Origin: Rhodocyclaceae bacterium
GTDB taxonomy: Bacteria > Pseudomonadota > Gammaproteobacteria > Burkholderiales > Rhodocyclaceae
Length of the DNA: 64,000 nucleotides
NCBI GenBank assembly: GCA_028713915.1
Contig: JAQTNK010000021.1
Location: 1 to 64,000, forward strand
Direction of reading: 5' to 3'
Part shown: in pieces, positions 28,958 to 35,564 of the stretch
Layout: each line of letters begins with the position of its first letter
Position numbering within the stretch: position 1 is the first letter of the stretch
Position numbers and translations under genes: made by a program
Notes under the pieces: model-generated
Seen by the model: only the letters and a program-made list of their open reading frames with translations
What the model was told of the DNA's origin: nothing
Databases searched by the model: none

Positions 28958-30322
28958 TTACCTTTGTTGAGCCATTTGTTCCACGAAGGCACGGTTCTCT
29001 TCGACCTTGGCCTGGATGTGCTGCACTTGCTCCTGGGTCAGGTGGCGGAAACGCCCCATGACCTTCAGGTATTCGGTGACGGGCTGCGGATCGTCGAGCG
29101 GGCGCGTGAGCTGCAGCCCCTGCGCCGGCGTGTATTCCCACAGCATGACGAAGTTGGTTTCCACCGCCTTGCGCGCGACTTCCATGTTCTTCTCGGTCGG
29201 AAAGCGCCAGCCCGTGGTGCAGGGCGAATAGACGTGGAGATAGGCGAAGCCGGTCTGCGACGCTTCGATCGCCTTGTCGAGCTTGGCGTACAAGTCTTCC
29301 ATGTAGGCGGTCGAAGCGGTGGCGACGTAGGCGCAGCGATGGTTGACCATCAGGAGCGGCATGTTCTTGGCGTCCTGGGTCTTGCCCTTGGACTCGCGCC
29401 CGACCGGCGTCGTCGACGTCCAGGCGCCGTAAGGCGTGCAGCTCGAACGCTGCATGCCGGTGTTCATGTAGCCCTCGTTGTCGACGACCATGAAGAGGAT
29501 CTGCTCGCCGCGCTCGGCCGCGCCCGAGAGCGACTGGAAGCCGACATCCGACGCCCCGCCGTCGCCGGCGATCGCCAGCGCCGTGATCTCGCGGCCCTTG
29601 CGCTTGTACTGGCGCTTGATGCCGGTGAGCATGGCCGCGGTATTGGTCAGCAGCGGATGGAACACCGGCACCTTGGTGCCGGCCAGACCGTTGTAGCCGA
29701 CCGAGCCCATCCCCGGGACGCAGCCCGGCGGCGTCGCCAGCACCGTGTCGGGGCCGACGCGGCGCAGCGTGTGGCGCATCAGCAGTTCCGTGTTGCAGCC
29801 CTGGCAGCCGGCCAGGCCCGGCGCGAACAAGTCTTCCCAGTCGCCGACTTCGTTGTAGATGCGCGCCGTCGTCACATAGCTCAAGGCGCCGGTCGGGCAG
29901 GCCGCCGTGCATGCGGGCGTGCCGTCGCACAGGTCGCACTTGGCGACGTGGCCGGTGGCGCCGTCCAAGGCGATGCCGGCATAGGCGCAGCCGACGGTGC
30001 ACAGCAGGCAGTCGACGCATTTCGAGCCGTCCCAGGCGATCACGCCGCTGTCCGCGTCCTTGCCCAGCGCCCCGGCCGGACAGACGCTGACGCACTTGGG
30101 ATCGCCGCACTGGCGGCACAGCGCGAGCTCGAAGCTTCCCGCGGCGGGCAGCACCTGGAGGCACAGCGCGAGCTCGAAGCTTCCCGCGGCGGGCAGCACC
30201 TGGAGGCGCGCGCGGGCGATGTCGTCCGTGCCGGTCTTGGCCTGGGCGCAGGCCTGCAGGCATTTGTTGCAGCCGTCGCACTTGGCGGCGTCGAAGGCGA
30301 GGGTGTTCTGAGCGCGTCCCAT
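28958..30322 (-). CDS. padI: Phenylglyoxylate:acceptor oxidoreductase beta subunit (TPP and ferredoxin domains)
   Basis: A 454-residue subunit. The N-terminal third is a polyferredoxin region with CDGCNKCLQAC, CRQCGDPKCVSVCP, CVDCLLCTVGC and CDLCDGTPACTAACP. The C-terminal part is the TPP-binding domain of 2-oxoacid oxidoreductases, with AGDGGASDVGFQSLSGA and DNEGYMNTGMQRSS. With PadE, F, G and H it decarboxylates phenylglyoxylate to benzoyl-CoA plus CO2. A 15-residue unit (LQVLPAAGSFELALC) is present twice in tandem near residue 45, adding an extra cysteine. The start at 30322 has GGAG inside the end of padH. Confidence 0.92.
   Translation of the reverse strand: MGRAQNTLAFDAAKCDGCNKCLQACAQAKTGTDDIARARLQVLPAAGSFELALCLQVLPAAGSFELALCRQCGDPKCVSVCPAGALGKDADSGVIAWDGSKCVDCLLCTVGCAYAGIALDGATGHVAKCDLCDGTPACTAACPTGALSYVTTARIYNEVGDWEDLFAPGLAGCQGCNTELLMRHTLRRVGPDTVLATPPGCVPGMGSVGYNGLAGTKVPVFHPLLTNTAAMLTGIKRQYKRKGREITALAIAGDGGASDVGFQSLSGAAERGEQILFMVVDNEGYMNTGMQRSSCTPYGAWTSTTPVGRESKGKTQDAKNMPLLMVNHRCAYVATASTAYMEDLYAKLDKAIEASQTGFAYLHVYSPCTTGWRFPTEKNMEVARKAVETNFVMLWEYTPAQGLQLTRPLDDPQPVTEYLKVMGRFRHLTQEQVQHIQAKVEENRAFVEQMAQQR
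30116..30205. repeat. Perfect 45-bp tandem duplication inside padI
   Basis: Bases 30116-30160 and 30161-30205 are identical. The unit is 15 codons, so the padI frame is kept. Identity at every base suggests a recent event. It lies between the first and second Fe-S cluster motifs and duplicates the cysteine that opens CRQCGDPKC. Confidence 0.95.
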
Positions 30323-30324
30323 GC

Positions 30325-31581
30325 TTATCTCCACAGCCGCGACATGAACTCGCGTCCGGTCGCGAGCGGGTCGGCGACGAGGCGGTCCATGCTCGCGGAA
30401 AGATCGACGCGGCGCAGGATCAGCTGCCACATGATGCCGCCGTCGAAGAAGGTGCCGATGCCGAAAATCCCCAGCAGGCGGCCGTCCTGGAAAATCGCGC
30501 GCAGGTAGCGCCCGTTCGCCTCATCGACGCGCAGCTGCTCGACGCCGCCGGGCGGCACGACGCCGCTGCCGACGGAGATCGCATGCTGGCCGAAGAAATG
30601 GTAGGTGTTGAGCGGCACGCCGCCGGCATAGTCGCGGCGGCCGGGGTCGCCGGCCATGGCCATGCCGGCGATGCGGCCCTGCTCGGTGGCGTCGGGCAGG
30701 ATGGCGTTCAGGGTGATGGCGTCCTGATAGAAATCCTTGGCCTGGGCGCAGTCGCCGGCGGCCCAGACGTTGGCGACGTTGGTGCGCATGGCGTTGTCGA
30801 CGCAGATGCCCTGGGCGACGGCGACGCCGCTCCCGGCCAGGTAAGCGAGCTCGGGCTTGACGCCGGTCGCCACCAGCAGCAGGTCGGCTTCGATGCTGTC
30901 GCCGCCTTCAAGGCGAATCGTGGCGCCGGCGGCCGAAGGCGCCAGGCCGACGACGCGGCGGCCGGTGACGATGTTCGCGCCGTGGGCGACGAAAGCGCGC
31001 GCGATGAAGTCCGCCGCGCAGGCGTCGAAGTAGCCGCCCAGCACCTGGTCCTGCATCTCGACGACCGTGACCTGGGCGCCCGCGGCGACGAGGTTCTCTG
31101 CCGCGTGCATGCCGACCAGCCCGCCGCCGAGCACCACGGCCTGGCGCGAGCCGGCGATGGCGGCCTTGAGCTTGAGCGCGTCGTCGAGCGTGCGCAGCAC
31201 ATGGTAGGGCACCGTGTCGATGCCGGGAATCGGCGGAATCGCCGGCGATGCGCCGGTGGCGAGCAGCAGCTTTTCGTAATGCACTTCGCTGCCGTCGGCA
31301 AGCTGCGCCTTGTTGCCTTGCGTGTCGAGTTTCGCCAGCGCGTTGCCCGGCCGGTAGGCGACGTGCTGCGCGGTGAAGAATTCCTCGCTGCGCAGGAACA
31401 CGCGCTCGGGCGCCGAGCGTCCCGAGACGACGTAGGGCAGCACGGTCGGCGAGTAAGGCAGATGGCTGTCGCGCGTCACCAAGGTCAGGCTGCCTTCCGG
31501 GTCGTGCATGCGGATGGCGGCGATGGCTTCGATGGCGGCATGACTGCTGCCGACGACGAGATAGCGGGTTTGGTCAGTCAT
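30325..31581 (-). CDS. padH: Phenylglyoxylate dehydrogenase epsilon subunit, FAD/NAD oxidoreductase
   Basis: A 418-residue flavoprotein of the NADH-dependent pyridine nucleotide-disulfide family without the redox disulfide. The FAD fold is YLVVGSSHAAIEAIAAI at the N-terminus, the NAD fold is AVVLGGGLVGMHAAENL near residue 145, and the FAD-ribityl motif is NVWAAGDCAQA near residue 280. In the PadEFGHI complex it passes electrons from ferredoxin clusters to NAD. It ends two bases before padI, and upstream is the 264-base gap with hairpin copy 4. Confidence 0.92.
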   Translation of the reverse strand: MTDQTRYLVVGSSHAAIEAIAAIRMHDPEGSLTLVTRDSHLPYSPTVLPYVVSGRSAPERVFLRSEEFFTAQHVAYRPGNALAKLDTQGNKAQLADGSEVHYEKLLLATGASPAIPPIPGIDTVPYHVLRTLDDALKLKAAIAGSRQAVVLGGGLVGMHAAENLVAAGAQVTVVEMQDQVLGGYFDACAADFIARAFVAHGANIVTGRRVVGLAPSAAGATIRLEGGDSIEADLLLVATGVKPELAYLAGSGVAVAQGICVDNAMRTNVANVWAAGDCAQAKDFYQDAITLNAILPDATEQGRIAGMAMAGDPGRRDYAGGVPLNTYHFFGQHAISVGSGVVPPGGVEQLRVDEANGRYLRAIFQDGRLLGIFGIGTFFDGGIMWQLILRRVDLSASMDRLVADPLATGREFMSRLWR

Positions 31582-31625
31582 TTACTCGCTCCCAGGGATT
31601 GAGACATGCGCACGCCACGGACGAC

Positions 31626-31651
31626 GGGAATCGGATACCCGCCATCCGTGG
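31626..31651. repeat. Solitary arm of the double-hairpin family
   Basis: This 26-base stretch matches the right arm of copy 2 (17459-17484) at all but two positions but has no partner arm or core. It lies 52 bases left of copy 4 in the padG-padH gap. It may be the remnant of a deleted copy. Confidence 0.6.
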
Positions 31652-31702
31652 CCGGATACGCCGGCGCTGCGTCTGCCAAAAGCCATCGCCGCGCGCATCG
31701 CT

Positions 31703-31804
31703 CGGACCGGTGGGGTGCGCTGCTCCGCGTAAGTAAAGGAGGAGGAGCTGGCCGCAGGCCGGCGACGGGGGACATGGAGCGGAGCAGCGCACCCCGCCGG
31801 TCCG
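31703..31804 (+). repeat. Double-hairpin palindromic element, copy 4
   Basis: The outer arms are 26 bases (31703-31728 and 31779-31804) with a single T-G wobble. The plus strand carries AAGTAAAGGAGGAGG and CGGGGGACATGGAG around an inner stem GCTGGCC/GGCCGGC that also has one T-G pair. It lies between padG and padH within the operon, and is antisense with respect to the operon transcript. Confidence 0.9.
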
Positions 31805-31845
31805 CGCGCCGACCCACCTCGATATGCGAACGCAGCGTTCTGCTC

Positions 31846-33072
31846 TCAGTCATGTTCATTGATCCAGATCGGTTCGGTAGGGGCCGGGCCGTGCAGCAGC
31901 GCCTCGGTCTGCTCGATGACGCGATGGAAATGCTCGACGGTGATGTCGGCCCCCGCCAGCCCACCGATGAAGCTCGCCGACGGCACGTGGCGGCCGAGCC
32001 GATACAGCGCGCCCAGCGTCTCCTGGTACATCGGCCCGCAGTTCCAGCGAAAGCCCACCGAGCGATCCACCACGCCGAGCGCCTTGACGTTCGCCAGCGC
32101 GGACACCAGCGCCGCCACCGGGAAGGGACTGAAGGTCTTGAGCTTGATGATGCCGACCTTCCTGCCGGCCGCGCGCGCCTCGTCGACGGCATCCTTGGCC
32201 GCACCGCTCATGCTGCCCAGCGTCATCAGCGCGAACTCGGCGTCTTCCATCGCGTACTCTTCGAGCAGCGGCGCGTAATGGCGGCCGAAGCGCTGCGCGA
32301 ATTCGTCATGCACTTCGGCGATCACGCGCAATGCATTCTGCATGCCGCGGCACTGGCCCTTGCGGTAGCGCACGAACGTCGCCGGCCCCTTGCCGGTGGC
32401 GCCGCCGGTGAGCGGGTCCACCGCCATCGGCCGCAGCGGGTCGAGCGCGGCATGCCAGTTCACGTCCTTGACGCCCATGAAGGCGTCGACTTCGTCCTGC
32501 TCGGGCAGGGTGATGCGCGAGGCGCCGTAGGAAAGATAGTTGCCGTCGAGGCAGATGTTCACCGGCAGCATGACGTCATGATGCTCGGCGATCTTGAAGG
32601 CCATGATCGTGGTGTCGAGCACTTCCTGCACCGACTCGCAGTAGATCTGGACCCAGCCGACTTCGCGCACCGTCATCGCATCCTGGTGGCCGCCCCACAC
32701 CGACTGCGGCGTGATGCCGTCGCGCGTGACGATGGACATGACGATCGGCAGGCGCATGCCGGAGGTGCGGAAATAGGGCTCGAACATGAAGGCCAGGCCC
32801 GGCCCGCAGGTGGCGGTGTAGGTGCGCCCGCCGGCCAGCGCCGCGCCGTGCAGCACCGAGAGCACCGAATGCTCGCCTTCGGCGTCGACGATCTCGGCGT
32901 CCATGCGGCCGTCGGCGATCAGCTTGGCGACGTGTTCGACGAGGCTCGACTGCGGCGTGATCGGATACACCGAGACCATGTCCGGCCGTGCCAGCGCGAC
33001 GGCCAGCGCCGCCGCTTCGTTGCCTTCGCAGACGATGTATTTCTGTTTGGGTTTCTCCAGGACGGCGCTCAT
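31846..33072 (-). CDS. padG: Phenylglyoxylate:acceptor oxidoreductase alpha subunit
   Basis: A 408-residue subunit matching domains I and II of the pyruvate:ferredoxin oxidoreductase alpha chain. CEGNEAAALAVALARPDMVSVYPITPQS near the N-terminus (domain I) and VDAEGEHSVLSVLHGAALAGGR are recognisable, and GLAFMFEPYFRTSGMRLPIV is the substrate region. The start at 33072 overlaps the padF stop (ATGA). It pairs with PadI to form the TPP active site for decarboxylation of phenylglyoxylate. Confidence 0.92.
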   Translation of the reverse strand: MSAVLEKPKQKYIVCEGNEAAALAVALARPDMVSVYPITPQSSLVEHVAKLIADGRMDAEIVDAEGEHSVLSVLHGAALAGGRTYTATCGPGLAFMFEPYFRTSGMRLPIVMSIVTRDGITPQSVWGGHQDAMTVREVGWVQIYCESVQEVLDTTIMAFKIAEHHDVMLPVNICLDGNYLSYGASRITLPEQDEVDAFMGVKDVNWHAALDPLRPMAVDPLTGGATGKGPATFVRYRKGQCRGMQNALRVIAEVHDEFAQRFGRHYAPLLEEYAMEDAEFALMTLGSMSGAAKDAVDEARAAGRKVGIIKLKTFSPFPVAALVSALANVKALGVVDRSVGFRWNCGPMYQETLGALYRLGRHVPSASFIGGLAGADITVEHFHRVIEQTEALLHGPAPTEPIWINEHD

Positions 33073-33371
33073 GGTCCGACCTCCTCGATCATGACGATGG
33101 CGCGCTGCGGGCATTCGTTGGCGCAGATGCCGCAGCCCTTGCACGTGGCGAGATTGATGTCGAACCAGGCCGGCCGCTCGACGATGCATTGCACCGGGCA
33201 GTAGAGCCAGCAGACGGCGCACTTGACGCACTTGTCGCGATTCACCACGGGCCGCAGGCTGCGCCAGTCGCCGGGCAGCATCGGGTTGATGTCGGTGGCG
33301 ATCGGGCAGAGATCGTCGGGGACGCCGGCCTTGGCCGGATCGAACATCGGATACGCAGTATGTCGACTCAT
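33069..33371 (-). CDS. padF: Phenylglyoxylate:acceptor oxidoreductase delta subunit, 2[4Fe-4S] ferredoxin
   Basis: A 100-residue ferredoxin-like subunit of the PorD type. The two cluster motifs are CVKCAVCWLYCPVQC and CKGCGICANECPQ, in the C-terminal two thirds. The N-terminal 40 residues (MSRHTAYPMFDPAKAG) are a short extension. The start at 33371 and the end at 33069 both overlap neighbours by four bases, so PadE, PadF and PadG are coupled in translation. Confidence 0.93.
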   Translation of the reverse strand: MSRHTAYPMFDPAKAGVPDDLCPIATDINPMLPGDWRSLRPVVNRDKCVKCAVCWLYCPVQCIVERPAWFDINLATCKGCGICANECPQRAIVMIEEVGP

Positions 33372-33940
33372 GCCGCGACCCTCCGCTCGAGGTGATGGAC
33401 TTCGGTTTCGTCGTAGCCGCGCTGCAGCGCGCGCAGGTTCTGCTCGAGGCCGGCGTCGCGGAAATCGGAATCCAGCAGCGCCTGCTTCAAGGCGTCGAGC
33501 GAGACGACGCCGCTGGTGCGGGCGAAGGCGCCCAGCATCAGCGTGTTGGTGATCGGCCGCTTGAAGATTTCCATGGCGATGCGCACGGCATTGCACAGGC
33601 CGACGGTGCCGACGCTGTCGGGCAGCGCCAGCTCGGCGAGCGGCTTGCCGCTGGCCTGGACGAGGGTGCCGCCGGGCTTCAGGCCGGCGAAAATGTTCAC
33701 CGAGTTCACGATCGTCGGATCGATGCAGATCACGCAGTCCGGGTGCGTGATGTTGGTCATGCGCCGGATCTCGCGCTCGTCGATGCGCAGGAACGCCACC
33801 ACCGGCGCGCCGCGGCGCTCGAAGCCGAAGGAGGGAATCGCCACGGCGTGCTTGCCGGCCTCGACCACGCCGGCCGCGAGGATGCCCGATGCGAGCACCG
33901 CGCCCTGCCCCCCCCGTCCATGCAGACGGATTTCGTACAT
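33368..33940 (-). CDS. padE: Phenylglyoxylate:acceptor oxidoreductase gamma subunit
   Basis: A 190-residue subunit of the PorC/KorC gamma family. Signature elements are IRLHGRGGQGAVLASGILA at the N-terminus and SFGFERRGAPVVAFLRI near residue 40. Length is normal. The ATG at 33940 has GAGACGAGGA upstream. It lies between padD, 71 bases upstream, and padF, with a 4-base overlap. Confidence 0.92.
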   Translation of the reverse strand: MYEIRLHGRGGQGAVLASGILAAGVVEAGKHAVAIPSFGFERRGAPVVAFLRIDEREIRRMTNITHPDCVICIDPTIVNSVNIFAGLKPGGTLVQASGKPLAELALPDSVGTVGLCNAVRIAMEIFKRPITNTLMLGAFARTSGVVSLDALKQALLDSDFRDAGLEQNLRALQRGYDETEVHHLERRVAA

Positions 33941-34011
33941 CCTCGTCTCCTCGTCGTCGTGCCTTGGCGGCCGACGATCTGTGTTTCCGGCCTCTGGCCG
34001 TGGATGCCTTC

Positions 34012-34920
34012 CTAAACTGCGAGCCTGCGGGCGCTCTTTTCCCAGCCCGGCTTGATGCCCGCGCCCGACGTGCCGCGGCCGCGCACCGGCAGCTTCGGCA
34101 GGGCGAAGCCCTGCGTGAAAGCGGCCCGGCACACGAGCGTGTATTTGCAGTGCCAGCCGGCCGCCGCGGCCAAGACGCCGGCGACGACGGCCAGCAGCGG
34201 CGTCGCGCTGACGGCTGCCAGCAGCGCCAGGACGGCGGGAGCGGCGTTGCCGCCCCAGGTGAAGCGGGCATCGATGCGGCGCAGCGCGCGGATGGCGCCG
34301 GCCGGCGCGCCATCGTTGGCCAGCGCCGCGAGATAGCGGCGCCAGGCGAACTGGCGCAGCGCGACGAGCGCAGCCAGCAGCACGGCCACCGGCCACAGTC
34401 GCGGCGCCGCCCCGCTGGCGCAGAGCAGCAGGCCCGCGCCTTCGGTGAGCCCCGTCGCCACCACCAGCGGCCGGCAGCGCGGATGGCGCCAGGCCGGGAT
34501 GCCCTTGTCGGCGGCGAGGATGCGCGCCTGGGCGTAGAGGAAAGCCAGCCCGAGCAGGCCGGTTATCGCAGCGAGGATGGCCTGTCCGCTCGACACGGCG
34601 AGCAAGCCGGCGACGAACAGCAGCGGCGCCAGCGACGCTTCGCGCGTCATCCACGACGAGCCGAAATGGCGGAAGGTGTTGAGCGCGCGCCAGGGCCGGC
34701 CGATCTCGAACCAGACGCAGGTGAGGCCGGCGGCGATCAGCGCCAGTCCGCCGGCCTGCAGCAGGCGCGCATCGCCGCCATGCAGCGCCACCAGGGCGGT
34801 CCACAGCAGCAGGCCGCCGCCGCTGCCGCCGGCGATGAAATTGCTCGCCGCGCGCCAGTCCCAGTTGGCCTGCTGGCGGGGGGCGATGCGGTTGGGGCCG
34901 TGCGGCAGGGCAGTGCTCAT
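34012..34920 (-). CDS. padD: Phenylacetyl-CoA:acceptor oxidoreductase membrane subunit
   Basis: A 302-residue membrane protein with about eight hydrophobic helices, of the DmsC/NrfD anchor group. The segment NWDWRAASNFIAGGSGGGLLLW opens the first helix and FEIGRPWRALNTFRHFGSSWMTREA is a typical quinone-side loop in NrfD-like anchors. It would anchor PadBC and pass electrons to the quinone pool. The start overlaps the padC stop by four bases. Confidence 0.88.
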   Translation of the reverse strand: MSTALPHGPNRIAPRQQANWDWRAASNFIAGGSGGGLLLWTALVALHGGDARLLQAGGLALIAAGLTCVWFEIGRPWRALNTFRHFGSSWMTREASLAPLLFVAGLLAVSSGQAILAAITGLLGLAFLYAQARILAADKGIPAWRHPRCRPLVVATGLTEGAGLLLCASGAAPRLWPVAVLLAALVALRQFAWRRYLAALANDGAPAGAIRALRRIDARFTWGGNAAPAVLALLAAVSATPLLAVVAGVLAAAAGWHCKYTLVCRAAFTQGFALPKLPVRGRGTSGAGIKPGWEKSARRLAV

Positions 34921-35564
34921 TTTCGATCCCAGATGTAATACACGGAAGGCTCGGTGCCGAGTTCCTCGTGCATGCGGAAATGTTCGGTCTGCGCCAGCAA
35001 TTGCGAGACGTTGCTGGCGGGATCATTGATGTCGCCGAAACGCATGGCGCCGGAAATGCAGGCATTGACGCAGGCGGGCGTCACTTCGGGATTGCGCCCC
35101 GGCACCTGGCCGGTGCGCGCCGCCAGGTCGATGCGGTCCTGGCAGAAGTTGCATTTGGTGGCGACGCCGAGCCGCGCCGGATCGAAGCGCGCCGCCTCGG
35201 AGGCGATCGGCGCGTCGCCGTAGGCGTAGCGCGGCTCATGGACGATGGAGCGGGCGTCGTAGGGACAGGCCATGATGCAGTTGGCGCAGCCTATGCAAAT
35301 GTCGTAATCGATGGTGACCAGGCCGTCGGCGCGTTTCTTCGTCGCCGTCGTCGGGCAGACTTCCTCGCACGGCGGGTTGGCGCAATGCATGCACGCCACC
35401 GGCACGAAGCTGCGCCGCACGTCGGGAAATTCGCCGCTTTCGAGATCGAGCACGCGCCGCCATTGCACGCCGGGCGGCGTCGCGTTCGCGCTCTTGCACG
35501 CCGCCGTGCACGTCTGGCAGCCGACGCAGCGGCGCAGGTCGATGACCATGGCATAGTGTGTCAT
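34917..35564 (-). CDS. padC: Phenylacetyl-CoA:acceptor oxidoreductase iron-sulfur subunit
   Basis: A 215-residue DmsB-type four-cluster ferredoxin subunit. Cysteine motifs: CVGCQTCTAACKSAN, CMHCANPPCEEVCP, CIGCANCIMACPYDAR and CNFCQDR followed by the distant CVNACISGA. It relays electrons from PadB to PadD. The start at 35564 overlaps the padB stop (ATGA). A longer open frame within padB in another frame was rejected. Confidence 0.93.
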   Translation of the reverse strand: MTHYAMVIDLRRCVGCQTCTAACKSANATPPGVQWRRVLDLESGEFPDVRRSFVPVACMHCANPPCEEVCPTTATKKRADGLVTIDYDICIGCANCIMACPYDARSIVHEPRYAYGDAPIASEAARFDPARLGVATKCNFCQDRIDLAARTGQVPGRNPEVTPACVNACISGAMRFGDINDPASNVSQLLAQTEHFRMHEELGTEPSVYYIWDRK

